This document shows, piece by piece, positions 1 to 7,946 of a stretch of DNA of 64,000 bases. The translations under genes were made by a program, and so were the position numbers. This stretch comes from Lysinibacillus contaminans (lineage in GTDB: Bacteria > Bacillota > Bacilli > Bacillales_A > Planococcaceae). Every line of letters begins with the position of its first letter. Position 1 is the stretch's first letter. The stretch covers positions 114,842 to 178,841 of the forward strand of contig NZ_LGRV01000007.1 in NCBI RefSeq assembly GCF_001278945.1, given 5' to 3'. The notes below the pieces were generated by a model, which was not told where the DNA came from, did no database searches, and saw only the letters and a list, made by a program, of their open reading frames with translations.

Positions 1-1
1 T

Positions 2-871
2 GGTTTTGATGTTCAAGGAATCGTACTAGTCGATGCATTATCTGGTAAAACAGAAGTAATTAAGCTTGCAGATGTACCAGAATTTATAGACGGGGCAGTA
101 TCACCTGAAACAGTAAGTCTGCAAAATAGCTATTATGGAAAATATGTACATGGTTATTGGAATAGTTTATTTGGGAAAAAAGATGTGAAGTTACCTTCAG
201 ATGAAGGAACAGAATCAAATGTCAGCCCGATTTTTAATGAAAACGGAGAAATGTATTACTTCACAGATTTCACAAGTCCTAAAGAGGGTGTCGATTCGAT
301 GCTTGGGTATTCTTTAACGAACGCTAGAACAGGACAGGCGACATATTATACGGGTAACCGAGATGCATCGTATATGGATTCGCAAGGTGCATTGCAAATT
401 ATTGAGAAGAAATTTATCGAGAAAAAATGGACAGGGGAAATGCCTGTACTATATAACTTCTACGGTGAAGCGAGCTGGCTAACGGCCGTACTAGATGCGA
501 ATGGTTTCTTGCAAAATTATTTCATCGTATCAGCAGCAAATCCTGAGATTTCAGCGTATGCTACGACACCTAAAGAAGCGTTGAAATTATATAAAACAGC
601 GTTAAGTCGAGGTAGTAGTACAGTTGAAGGCAGTTCTAGTGCCGAGGAGAAAAATGTAAGTGGCAAAGTGCAGCGGGTTTATAAGGAGCGACTTGGGGAT
701 TTTACAGTGGTATCGTTCTTATTAGATAACGGTAAAAATTACTTAGTCAGTGCGGAAACGGAGCCACTTTCAATCTATTTACAAGTAGGTGATGAAGTAT
801 TGGTGACCTACGGAGATACAGGAGAGCAATTCCTACCAGTTCGTACACTCATCATTAAAGGTTTACAATAG
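2..871 (+). CDS. C-terminal part of an uncharacterised protein (5' end outside window)
   Basis: The reading frame is open from base 2 without an upstream stop, so the gene starts before the window; the visible part is 289 residues. I do not recognise a named family. It is rich in aromatic residues and glycine, contains the conserved-looking stretches YVHGYWNSLFGKK and YYFTDFTSPKEGVDSMLGY, and ends in a small beta-rich module (about the last 70 residues) after a Ser-rich linker (SSTVEGSSSAEEK). That tail (GKVQRVYKERLGDFTVVSF...VGDEVLVTYGD) resembles an OB-like or small barrel fold, which is inference. Similar proteins in Bacillus are large membrane-anchored hypotheticals, so an envelope location is possible. 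It ends in a strong terminator directly after the stop. Confidence 0.75.
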   Translation, partial: GFDVQGIVLVDALSGKTEVIKLADVPEFIDGAVSPETVSLQNSYYGKYVHGYWNSLFGKKDVKLPSDEGTESNVSPIFNENGEMYYFTDFTSPKEGVDSMLGYSLTNARTGQATYYTGNRDASYMDSQGALQIIEKKFIEKKWTGEMPVLYNFYGEASWLTAVLDANGFLQNYFIVSAANPEISAYATTPKEALKLYKTALSRGSSTVEGSSSAEEKNVSGKVQRVYKERLGDFTVVSFLLDNGKNYLVSAETEPLSIYLQVGDEVLVTYGDTGEQFLPVRTLIIKGLQ

Positions 872-873
872 AC

Positions 874-919
874 AAAAAGACGATCAGAGCAATGTACTGT
901 TGCGGTGATCGTCTTTTTT
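874..919. terminator. Rho-independent terminator, probably bidirectional
   Basis: AAAAAGACGATCA pairs with TGATCGTCTTTTTT around a GC-poor loop. It lies just after the first gene, and the T-run reaches the stop codon of the convergent minus-strand gene, so it can serve both. Confidence 0.85.
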
Positions 920-1344
920 CATGTTGTTTGGGAGGTGATGTATTGCAGCATCTTTTCTTTATGGTTGGCAAATAGCACTGGTGCATGGTCATTCAAAGCT
1001 AGAATCTCCTCGATATATCCTTCAAGTAATTGTTTTTCATAGTCAAATGATTTAGCCGTTTCATTTGTTAATATGAATTCTATAAGAATTGAATGCAGTA
1101 CGACAACCTCTAAATTTTGAGAATTAGTGATGAATTTCAAATTTAAAATAGTAGTATGTACAACATATTTATTTACGTAATCAAGGGCATCATGGTATTG
1201 AGTTAAGTCAATATGCTCTTCAATCCGTTTTCTTAAAATCGTGCATTCATTATTTAAGTCTTGAATTTTTAAAAACAAGCCTCTAACAGTTCGTTTATGT
1301 TGCTGTTCTAAGGTACGAGCAAGATGTTTATCTAAATAGGACAC
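919..1344 (-). CDS. Hypothetical helical cytoplasmic protein, 141 aa
   Basis: GTG start with AAAGGAGATG ten bases upstream. The product is almost wholly helical, with a likely coiled coil at about residues 20-45 (FLKIQDLNNECTILRKRIEEH). It has no signal peptide, membrane segment or recognisable catalytic motif. I cannot assign a family. It is monocistronic, convergent with the preceding gene and separated from nfrA by about 200 bp that include the nfrA terminator. An ATG is not available near the ribosome binding site, so GTG is the only sensible start. Function unknown. Confidence 0.6.
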   Translation of the reverse strand: MSYLDKHLARTLEQQHKRTVRGLFLKIQDLNNECTILRKRIEEHIDLTQYHDALDYVNKYVVHTTILNLKFITNSQNLEVVVLHSILIEFILTNETAKSFDYEKQLLEGYIEEILALNDHAPVLFANHKEKMLQYITSQTT

Positions 1345-1502
1345 TTTAGTACATCTCCTTTCGAAATAGAGGTCCTACTTTTAATATTAATGGAATTGTT
1401 GGAAAAGAAAAGAGTCTATTTGGTTAATCTGCTTTTGTAATACGCGTATGGATCTGGACAAAAGTACTATTTTCGATTGGATATTTTTTCATAACATAAA
1501 AA

Positions 1503-1534
1503 TATGGAGCTATTATCTTTCAATAGTAACTCCA
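1503..1534 (-). terminator. Terminator after nfrA
   Basis: On the minus strand TGGAGTTACTATTG pairs with AATAGCTCCA and is followed by TATTTTTAT. It lies 13 bp after the nfrA stop. Confidence 0.65.
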
Positions 1535-1546
1535 CACTTAAAATAA

Positions 1547-2278
1547 TCACTTCCAATTAAACCCTTTGTTTGCTAAAAAATCTTTAATAAACGGACGACG
1601 TTGTTCGATTAAGAAATCAGCCATTTGCTTTGTCCAATTATCGATTTTACGATTAGAGGAGCGGCTATTATAGTAAGCTTCCATTGTTTCGTTGTAAGCT
1701 GGTAAAAGTTCCTCGTATTTTTCTATATTATATTCATTTTCATGTAGTACAGCTGCCACTGGTAAACGAGGCTTTACTTCATTACGACGTGATGGTACGC
1801 CAATCGTTAAGCCAAATAGCGGGAATACGTAGTCTGGTAGATTAAACAGCTCGCTAATTTCCTCTGGTTTGTTACGTACACCGCCAATATAGCAAATGCC
1901 GTAACCCATAGATTCTGCTGCAATGACGAAGTTTTGTGCGAATAGGGATACGTCTGCAACACCAACAAGTACGTTTTCTGCTGAATCCGCGACGATGTCA
2001 ACGCCTTCTAATTTGCCCGCCATTTGCAGACGTTTGAAGTCTACACAAAAAACAAAAGCGCCACCAGAAGTTTCGTATTGGCGTGTATTACTAGATAATA
2101 ATCCTAATTGTTCTTTTTTCGCTTCATCGGTTACCCAAATAACACTATATGCTTGGACGAAATGTGATGTAGCAGCCATTTGAGCTGTAGCAATTAAATC
2201 TTCAACGATTTCTTTTGAAATTGGATTTCCGTCGTAAATACGAACAGAAGAGTGGTTGCGTAATAATTCTTTAACCAT
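1547..2278 (-). CDS. nfrA: NfrA-type FMN-dependent NAD(P)H oxidoreductase / nitroreductase
   Basis: 243 residues, full length for the NfrA family (about 245-250). The N-terminus VKELLRNHSSVRIYDGNPIS has the Arg-rich FMN phosphate-binding loop of nitroreductases (HSSVR). QMAATSHFVQAYSVIWV and AAESMGYGICYIGGVRNKP match the conserved flavin-binding segments. These enzymes reduce FMN, nitro compounds and quinones with NADPH; B. subtilis nfrA belongs to the Spx disulfide-stress regulon, which is suggestive because an Spx paralogue lies at 48.9 kb. The ATG is preceded by AAAAGGGGC. It is single, divergent from the CoA transferase gene, with an inverted repeat 39 bp upstream. Confidence 0.9.
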   Translation of the reverse strand: MVKELLRNHSSVRIYDGNPISKEIVEDLIATAQMAATSHFVQAYSVIWVTDEAKKEQLGLLSSNTRQYETSGGAFVFCVDFKRLQMAGKLEGVDIVADSAENVLVGVADVSLFAQNFVIAAESMGYGICYIGGVRNKPEEISELFNLPDYVFPLFGLTIGVPSRRNEVKPRLPVAAVLHENEYNIEKYEELLPAYNETMEAYYNSRSSNRKIDNWTKQMADFLIEQRRPFIKDFLANKGFNWK

Positions 2279-2593
2279 GTGAAATTGCCCCTTTTCTCTG
2301 ATATGTATGTAATTACGAAAAGCATATCACGCTTTTCTCCTAAAATCGAATAAATTCCACGTATCACCATAGATATTAGTAATCTATAACTATTTTTAAA
2401 TAATATATTATAAAACGAAATAATCTCGTAAAGTTAAATATTTTGTTAGATATAGCATATTATTTCTAATTGGTGTAAAATTGGATATGCGACTGGTTAT
2501 TTGGCTTTTGTTCTACTAAATTTGGTGGGGTGTACCAAAGAACAAGACAAAACTTAGTTGAAATAAACACAAATTAGGATGGGGGAATAGGGA
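2279..2593. promoter_or_regulatory. Divergent promoter region with a 7-bp inverted repeat
   Basis: This 315-bp AT-rich spacer separates divergent nfrA and the CoA transferase gene. GAAAAGC (2317-2323) and GCTTTTC (2331-2337) form a perfect inverted repeat with a 7-bp spacer, 39-59 bp from the nfrA start. It could be an operator or a hairpin in the nfrA 5' UTR. No convincing sigma-54 promoter was found upstream of the CoA transferase. Nothing else is recognisable. Confidence 0.4.
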
Positions 2594-4114
2594 ATGGAAG
2601 AGAAGTTAGCAAAAAAGATTCGTAATGAACAGTTACGAAGTAAAGTAGTAACAGCTGAAGAAGCAGCATCTTGGATTAAGGATGGCATGATACTTGGTAT
2701 GAGTGGATTTACACGTGCTGGTGACGTAAAAGTGGTACCGCTTGCACTTGTAGAAAAAGCAAAAACAGAGAGCTTCAAGGTAGATGTATATACAGGTGCA
2801 TCACTTGGACCAGAAGTTGACCAATACATGGCGGAAGCGGGCATTATTCGCAAGCGTGGACCTTTCCAAGCTGATGCTGGTATTCGCAATAAGGTTAACA
2901 GTGGTGACATCACATTTGTTGATGCGCATCTTTCGCATAACGCTGAACTAGTACGTCAGGGGATCATTGGTCCAATTGACTTCGCTATTATTGAAGCGAC
3001 TGCTATTACAGAAGATGGCCTGCTTATTCCAACAACTTCAGTTGGTAACTCACCAATCTTCGTGCAAGAAGCTGACCAAATAATCATTGAGCTAAACATA
3101 GCACAGCTTGATGCATTAGAAGGTGTGCATGATATTTTTGTACCGGGCCCACAAGGTAAACGCGACCCTATTCCGATGTTAAACGTATCTGATCGTTTGG
3201 GGTTAATCGGCATTCCTTTAGATCTTGATAAAGTAAAAGGTATCGTTATTTCGGATATTTTAGATGCTCCATCAACAATTGTTCCTGCTGATGAAGAGAC
3301 AGATATTATGGCGAATCACTTACTTAACTTCTTGCGTGATGAGATTAAAGTAGGTCGATTAACTACGAGCTTACGTCCATTGCAATCAGGTGTAGGTTCA
3401 GTAGCAAATGCTGTATTACTTGGCTTCAAGGATTCTGAATTTGAAAATTTAGAAGTGTATTCAGAAGTATTACAAGATGCAGTATTTGATTTAATCGATG
3501 CAGGAAAAGTAAGTTTTGCATCTGCGACCTCTATTACTCTATCTGAAGAAGTAGGAAATCGTGTATACGGTAACTTTGAGAAATACGCTGATAAACTAGT
3601 ATTACGCCCACAGGAAATTTCAAATCAACCAGAAATTATTCGACGACTCGGTTTAATTTCTGTTAATACAGCGCTTGAAGTAGATATTTATGGTAACGTA
3701 AACTCTACACATGTATCTGGCTCAAGAATGATGAATGGTATTGGCGGTTCAGGAGATTTCGCACGTAATGCACGTCTTGGTATTTTCGTGACAAAATCTT
3801 ACGCAAAAGGCGGCAAAATCTCAAGTATCGTGCCAATGGTGTCACATGTAGACCATACAGAGCATGATGTGGATGTTATCGTAACAGAGCAAGGTGTAGC
3901 CGATTTACGAGGTTTAGCACCAAAAGAGCGCGTTGGTCTTATTATCGACAACTGTGTACACCCAGATTACCGAGAGCAATTATGGGCTTACTTCAATGAT
4001 GCAAATGAATTAACAGGTGGTCATCATACACCTCATGACTTAGAAAAAGCACTATCTTGGCATGTAAATCTAGCGAAAAATGGTACAATGAAAGATCCAG
4101 CATTCATTAAATAA
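2594..4114 (+). CDS. Acetyl-CoA hydrolase / succinyl-CoA:acetate CoA-transferase family protein
   Basis: 506 residues, the usual size of class I CoA transferases of the Cat1/AarC/SCACT family. These move CoA between succinate, acetate and related acids through a glutamyl-CoA thioester. EVYSEVLQDAVFDLIDAG holds the region of the catalytic glutamate, and NGIGGSGDFARNARL is the glycine-rich CoA-binding loop. VDHTEHDVDVIVTEQGVADLRG is the typical C-terminal signature. The N-terminal half carries MILGMSGFTRAGDVKVVP, again a family hallmark. It is a single gene between a 315-bp upstream spacer and a strong terminator. Likely role: acetate/succinate handling in central carbon metabolism. The exact acyl donor cannot be read from sequence. 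Confidence 0.88.
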   Translation: MEEKLAKKIRNEQLRSKVVTAEEAASWIKDGMILGMSGFTRAGDVKVVPLALVEKAKTESFKVDVYTGASLGPEVDQYMAEAGIIRKRGPFQADAGIRNKVNSGDITFVDAHLSHNAELVRQGIIGPIDFAIIEATAITEDGLLIPTTSVGNSPIFVQEADQIIIELNIAQLDALEGVHDIFVPGPQGKRDPIPMLNVSDRLGLIGIPLDLDKVKGIVISDILDAPSTIVPADEETDIMANHLLNFLRDEIKVGRLTTSLRPLQSGVGSVANAVLLGFKDSEFENLEVYSEVLQDAVFDLIDAGKVSFASATSITLSEEVGNRVYGNFEKYADKLVLRPQEISNQPEIIRRLGLISVNTALEVDIYGNVNSTHVSGSRMMNGIGGSGDFARNARLGIFVTKSYAKGGKISSIVPMVSHVDHTEHDVDVIVTEQGVADLRGLAPKERVGLIIDNCVHPDYREQLWAYFNDANELTGGHHTPHDLEKALSWHVNLAKNGTMKDPAFIK

Positions 4115-4120
4115 TAAGTA

Positions 4121-4164
4121 AAAGCCTTGAAGGGCAATGTAACATTGCCTTCAAGGCTTTTTTA
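4121..4164 (+). terminator. Terminator after the CoA transferase
   Basis: AAAGCCTTGAAGGCAATGT-type stem: AAAGCCTTGA and TCAAGGCTTT form the outer arms, GGCAATG and CATTGCC the inner arms, followed by TTTTTT. Confidence 0.92.
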
Positions 4165-4322
4165 AATTTGGAAATACAGAGGCTAGTAGATAAGCATGAG
4201 TAATTAGGTGAATAAATTACTCAACATCAAAATCTGTTCTTGAATAATGTTATATCGATATAAAGCAATCGCCATTAGTGGAATGTGGAGTCAAGAACTT
4301 ATGTTGAAAAAGAGCAGAAAAA

Positions 4323-4955
4323 TTATTTATTTTTCTTAAAAGCGGTACCTATTTTTGGTTCAGTCCCATTGATGAGACGTTTAATATTTTCAATATGCAA
4401 AATAATAGCGATGATGAATAGCCAGATAGAGATAATGGTAGGACCAATGCCAGGAATCCATAAATACGTCGCTGTACAAAAGACAAGATAAAATTCGAGG
4501 ACGCCCACGATTAAGTAATTCGTAGCGAACGATAATATGACAAATAAAATAAGTGCAAAAAGGCCAATTTTCCAATCAACGGCAAGTAAAATGCCAATAA
4601 TTGAGGCGGTTCCCTTCCCGCCGTTAAAGCTCATATGGAATGGGAAATTATGTCCTAAAACTACGCCAGCTGCGATCGTATATGTAAGTAACCAAATTTG
4701 TCCCTCTGTGAAAACAACCGTATCTGCTAAATAAAGACGTATACCAATTATTGCTGCAACACCTTTTCCAATATCAATGATTGCTACTAAAGCGCCGTAT
4801 TTCCACCCAAGAGAAAGCGTAGCGTTGGAAGCACCAGCGTTGCCATGTCCGGTTTTTTTCAAGTCGACGCCCGAAAAAAATTGCGCTACTTTAGAGCCAT
4901 GAATACAGCCAATTAGGTAACCAACGAGGATACATATAATTACAGCTTGAATCAT
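4323..4955 (-). CDS. PlsY-family acyl-phosphate:glycerol-3-phosphate acyltransferase paralogue
   Basis: 210 residues with about five membrane segments, the size and topology of PlsY, which makes lysophosphatidate from acyl-phosphate. Motif 2 (GHNFPFHMSFNGGKGTAS) and motif 3 (HIENIKRLINGTE) are well kept. Motif 1 is not standard: the usual SGNxGATNxxR reads HGNAGASNATL here, so the serine and the arginine reported as essential in PlsY are His and Leu. The protein may therefore be a non-canonical acyltransferase or a regulator, with the housekeeping PlsY encoded elsewhere. ATG with AAAGGAG upstream. Monocistronic, divergent from the metY riboswitch. Confidence 0.8.
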   Translation of the reverse strand: MIQAVIICILVGYLIGCIHGSKVAQFFSGVDLKKTGHGNAGASNATLSLGWKYGALVAIIDIGKGVAAIIGIRLYLADTVVFTEGQIWLLTYTIAAGVVLGHNFPFHMSFNGGKGTASIIGILLAVDWKIGLFALILFVILSFATNYLIVGVLEFYLVFCTATYLWIPGIGPTIISIWLFIIAIILHIENIKRLINGTEPKIGTAFKKNK

Positions 4956-5053
4956 AAAAAAGCTCCTTTCAAAAATTTTTATTTTTAGTAGTGTATGTAT
5001 TTATAGTACGCGCTTTGCATGACAGAAGGTTCAGAAAAAATAAAATTTTTGTG

Positions 5054-5082
5054 TTGACAGGAAAAAAGTCTATGTTTATACT
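5054..5082 (+). promoter_or_regulatory. Sigma-A promoter of metY
   Basis: TTGACA, exactly 17 bp, then TATACT. Transcription would begin near 5090, some 25 bp before the SAM riboswitch. Confidence 0.85.
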
Positions 5083-5112
5083 GTGTAACAACGATGGAAA
5101 TTGAATCATATA

Positions 5113-5228
5113 ACTCTTATCAAGAGCGGCGGAGGGATAGGCCCTATGATGCCCGGCAACCAGCAAGTGAAAAATTTGCTAAGGTGCTAATTCCTACAGA
5201 TTCTATATTTGGATCTGGCAGATAAGGG
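5113..5228 (+). promoter_or_regulatory. SAM-I (S-box) riboswitch
   Basis: Canonical S-box features in order: the P1 5' strand CTTATC (5115-5120), AGAGCGGCGGAGGGA, GGCCCTATGATGCCCGGCAA, a variable P3/P4 region with AAGGTGCTAATTCC, and the P1 3' strand GATAAG (5221-5226). Binding of S-adenosylmethionine stabilises P1 and allows the downstream terminator to form, switching metY off when methionine/SAM is plentiful. It is the only recognisable riboswitch in the window. Confidence 0.96.
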
Positions 5229-5248
5229 GAGGAAAACTTGCAACCGCA

Positions 5249-5279
5249 ACCCTCTTCTTAACTGAAGGGGGTTTTTGTT
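5249..5279 (+). terminator. Riboswitch-controlled attenuator terminator
   Basis: AACCCTCTTC and GAAGGGGGTT pair over ten positions (one G-U), with a TTAACT loop and a TTTTTGTTTTC tail. It is the expression platform of the S-box, 70 bp before metY. Confidence 0.9.
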
Positions 5280-5347
5280 TTCTACACAAAAATCCTCCTC
5301 ATCTCCGGTACCATCGTGAAAAAACTACCATTTAGGAGGAATATTCA

Positions 5348-6646
5348 ATGACAAATTTTAGACCAGAAACATTACTACTACACGGTGGCCAAGAACCAGA
5401 CCCAGTGACAGGCTCTCGTACAGTGCCAGTTTACCGTTCAACGGCTTTCGTATTTAAAGACACTGCTCATGCGCAACGTCTTTTCGCTCTAGAAGAAGCG
5501 GGCAATATTTATACACGTATTACTAACCCAACTGTAGACGTTTTTGAGAAACGCGTCGCTTTATTAGAAGGCGGTACAGCAGCAGTAGCACTTTCATCTG
5601 GTGCAGCGGCAATCGCATTTTCAATCTTAAACCTTGCAGGCACTGGTGATGAGATCGTGGCAGCGAGTTCTTTATACGGAGGCACATATAACTTACTTGC
5701 CAACACATTACCAAACTACGGTATTAAAACAATATTCGTAGATGAAACAAATCCAGAAAACTTCCGCTCAGCTATTAACGAAAAAACAAAAGCGATATTC
5801 GCTGAAGGGTACGGAAATCCAAGTTTAAAAGTATTAGATGTTGAAGCAGTAGCAAATATTGCACATGAAAATGGCTTACCACTAATTATCGATAGTACAT
5901 TTGCTTCTCCTTATGGCTCAACACCAATTGACTTCGGTGCAGATATTGTTGTCCACTCAGCAACAAAATGGATTGGCGGTCATGGAACAACTTTAGGTGG
6001 CGTTGTCGTAGACGCAGGGAAGTTTGATTGGACCCAAGGTAGATTCCCAGGTTTCACAGAGCCAGATGCTTCTTACCATGGTTTACGTTACGGAATTGAT
6101 ACAGCGGCGGCTGCATTTGCCACAAAACTGCGTGTACAATTACTTCGTGATTTCGGTCCAACATTAAGTGCTGATGCAGCATTTAACTTATTACAAGGTT
6201 TAGAAACGCTTCATTTGCGTATTCCTAAACATAACGAAAATGCACAAGCAGTCGCTGAATATTTACGTAATCACTCATCTGTGGAATACGTAAACTATAA
6301 TGGGTTAGAGGATTTCTCAACTCATGATTTAGCAAAGAAATATTTGAAAAATGGCTTCGGTTCCGTGCTTACATTTGGCATTAAAGGTGGACGTGAAGCA
6401 GGTCGATTACTGATCGATAGTGTGAAATTATTCTCACATGTAGCAAACGTAGGGGATGCGAAATCTTTAATTATCCACCCGGCATCTACAACGCACCAAC
6501 AGCTTTCGGCTGAAGAACTAAAACAAACTGGTGTATCTGAGGAACTCATTCGCTTATCAATCGGTTTAGAAGCGATAGAAGATATTATTGCGGATTTAGA
6601 ACAAGCAATTGCACAAGTTGTAGCTGCTCAGCAAGTAGAAGCTTAA
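5348..6646 (+). CDS. metY: O-acetylhomoserine sulfhydrylase (aminocarboxypropyltransferase)
   Basis: 432 residues, full length for MetY. It is a PLP enzyme of the Cys/Met metabolism family that makes homocysteine from O-acetylhomoserine and sulfide. The PLP lysine is K207 in [15 protein letters not shown]. Other signatures are [21 protein letters not shown] near residue 57, the [11 protein letters not shown] phosphate-binding loop near 108 and [10 protein letters not shown] near 181. A 430-residue length and the long C-terminal insertion separate MetY from the shorter MetB/MetC lyases. The ATG follows TTTAGGAGGAATATTCA. Expression is clearly set by the SAM riboswitch upstream. No second gene follows; the next promoter is 180 bp downstream. 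Confidence 0.95.
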   Translation: MTNFRPETLLLHGGQEPDPVTGSRTVPVYRSTAFVFKDTAHAQRLFALEEAGNIYTRITNPTVDVFEKRVALLEGGTAAVALSSGAAAIAFSILNLAGTGDEIVAASSLYGGTYNLLANTLPNYGIKTIFVDETNPENFRSAINEKTKAIFAEGYGNPSLKVLDVEAVANIAHENGLPLIIDSTFASPYGSTPIDFGADIVVHSATKWIGGHGTTLGGVVVDAGKFDWTQGRFPGFTEPDASYHGLRYGIDTAAAAFATKLRVQLLRDFGPTLSADAAFNLLQGLETLHLRIPKHNENAQAVAEYLRNHSSVEYVNYNGLEDFSTHDLAKKYLKNGFGSVLTFGIKGGREAGRLLIDSVKLFSHVANVGDAKSLIIHPASTTHQQLSAEELKQTGVSEELIRLSIGLEAIEDIIADLEQAIAQVVAAQQVEA

Positions 6647-6690
6647 TTACAAATAGAACACAAAAGTATTAGATAAACTAGATTGATAGT

Positions 6691-6754
6691 TGTAGCGTTT
6701 TCGTATTTTCTCATTTGAAATGCCTCATTTGGTAATACGTAAAACGTTGCTACA
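6691..6754 (+). repeat. Long imperfect hairpin downstream of metY
   Basis: TGTAGCG...TTTTCGTATT (6691-6707) pairs with AATACGTAAAACG...TTGCTACA (6734-6754). The loop holds two CTCATTTG-like repeats. It lies 45 bp after the metY stop. There is no clean T-run, so it may be a 3' processing or weak terminator structure. Confidence 0.45.
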
Positions 6755-6828
6755 TCAAGTTTTCATCTCATTTGATGAATTATCTAAAATTATTTTAAAG
6801 ATAATACCAAGTAATTTTATAAGTATTG

Positions 6829-7022
6829 TTGACCTTTTTAAAACCATGTTATATACTAGGGATTAAGTTGAACGTTCGAAGGCTACCAACCACGAACAGC
6901 TAAAAAAATTACGCTTTCATAAGTGTCCCCCACTTTTGAATATATAGGAAAAGAAGAAGAGTAGATGCTCAGCCAGCAGCTACTCTCAATCTTAAAGAAC
7001 TAACGCAGAAGGAGTGTTTGAA
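6829..7022 (+). promoter_or_regulatory. Consensus promoter and long structured 5' leader
   Basis: TTGACC, 17 bp, TATACT (6829-6857) predicts a start near 6865 and a 5' UTR of about 155 nt before the ATG at 7023. The leader holds GTTCG/CGAAC, AAGTG/CCACTT and GAGTAG/CTACTC stems (the last at 6959-6985). The reverse complement of 6909-6923 is one base from a catabolite-responsive element (ATGAAAGCG...). No known riboswitch class fits. Confidence 0.55.
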
Positions 7023-7409
7023 ATGGGAAATGTTTATAGTGCACAAAGTATTGCATCTTATTTTATTTACGAATTAAATGAAAGTAATGAGTTTGTGAAC
7101 TGCATGTCCATCCAACACTTACTCGCGACAGTAGAAACAAGATGGCAACAAACTTTTGGACACACGGCTTTCAAAGAAATTGTGCATGAAATAGAAGAAG
7201 GTTACACAGTTAAAGAAGTATTTGATGCTTATGCAGAGCATGATGAAAACCATATTGAATTACCAGCAACGGAATACTATTTAAAATACGGTACGTTTCA
7301 GTTAGTAAAACGTACATATGCAGTGCCGAACTTCACACATGTTGAAGAAAAGATTGTACAAGGAGCTTTAGCCCAGTACCGCTATGTCCAACTAACAAAA
7401 GCGAGCTAA
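7023..7409 (+). CDS. Orphan small protein, possible distant Panacea (DUF4065)-like fold
   Basis: 128 residues. A GTG nine bases earlier overlaps the AGAAGGAG ribosome binding site, so the ATG at 7023 is the real start. I do not recognise a close family. The N-terminal pattern YSAQSIASYFIYELNE...CMSIQHLLATVETRWQQTF, followed by EEGYTVKEVFDAY, loosely follows the layout of Panacea/SocA-type antitoxin domains (hydrophobic YxAxxIAxYFI, then LQKLLYYAQ-like helix). This is pattern similarity only and no toxin partner is adjacent. The protein is soluble and acidic with no catalytic motif visible. It has its own strong promoter, long leader and terminator, so it is probably well expressed. Confidence 0.65.
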   Translation: MGNVYSAQSIASYFIYELNESNEFVNCMSIQHLLATVETRWQQTFGHTAFKEIVHEIEEGYTVKEVFDAYAEHDENHIELPATEYYLKYGTFQLVKRTYAVPNFTHVEEKIVQGALAQYRYVQLTKAS

Positions 7410-7433
7410 TAATCATCCCCTTATATAAAATAT

Positions 7434-7469
7434 AAAACCCGCTCTCTTTACTAAGAGATCGGGTTTTTT
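7434..7469 (+). terminator. Terminator
   Basis: AAAACCCGCTCTCTTT and AAGAGATCGGGTTTTTT form the stem and T-run, 25 bp after the preceding stop. Confidence 0.88.
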
Positions 7470-7741
7470 CTCCGAAAATAAATTGACTATTATAATAGAA
7501 GAAAGTAAAGATAAATGTATAATTCACAAGAGGAAATGAATCGTCAATATTTGTTCAAAACTTATATAAACACTAAAGGGACGTATAATATAAGGAATGT
7601 AACCGATTTCTTTTGCACATCTAGGGAAAACAAATGTCCTTCCTAGAAAGATTCTTCTTGTGCATTGTATTTTTTTACGTTACAATTTTTCTTAAGTTAA
7701 ATTTTGAATTATTTGAATTTGTGCGATGCACATATTTTTTT

Positions 7742-7908
7742 ACCTTCATTCGGTTGGCTTCTAAACGCCAACTGAATGAAGGTAAGTCTCTGGCGGAAGT
7801 CACAGATTTTGAAAGGAATGAATTGTGCTTGCACAATTCAAAATCTGGACGCATTGTTTTTCTGCGCGAAAGCGAAGCGTCAGCGGCAATTCCATCGAGG
7901 CGGAATTG
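7742..7908 (+). repeat. Cluster of three palindromes in the hom leader
   Basis: Three hairpins lie in tandem: ACCTTCATTCGGTTGGC (7742-7758) with its near-perfect complement at 7767-7783; CAGATTTTGAA...GAATTGTGC with GCACAATTC...AAAATCTG (7803-7847); and CAATTCC/GGAATTG (7887-7908). Between them is GCGCGAAAGCGAAGCGTCAG, a GC-rich repeat-like stretch. The 537-bp spacer 7410-7946 otherwise has a possible TATAAT at 7584-7589 and no T-box or other known leader motif. Confidence 0.6.
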
Positions 7909-7946
7909 ATAAAATTTTGAAGCGTATGTTGGAGGGAATGACTGTA

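Noticed and set aside
2395..2593. Sigma-54 promoter upstream of the CoA transferase gene
   Set aside because: No TGGCAC-N5-TTGCW match; the closest stretch around 2497-2515 lacks both conserved dinucleotides at the right spacing.
7634..7909. 91-residue frame upstream of hom, and the opposite-strand frame 7675-7968
   Set aside because: Both run through the palindrome cluster, have no ribosome binding site, and their C-terminal or internal residues are simply translations of the repeat.
7560..7946. T-box or other amino-acid-responsive leader for hom
   Set aside because: No AGGGTGGNACCGCG-type T-box sequence, no S-box core and no terminator with a T-run before hom.
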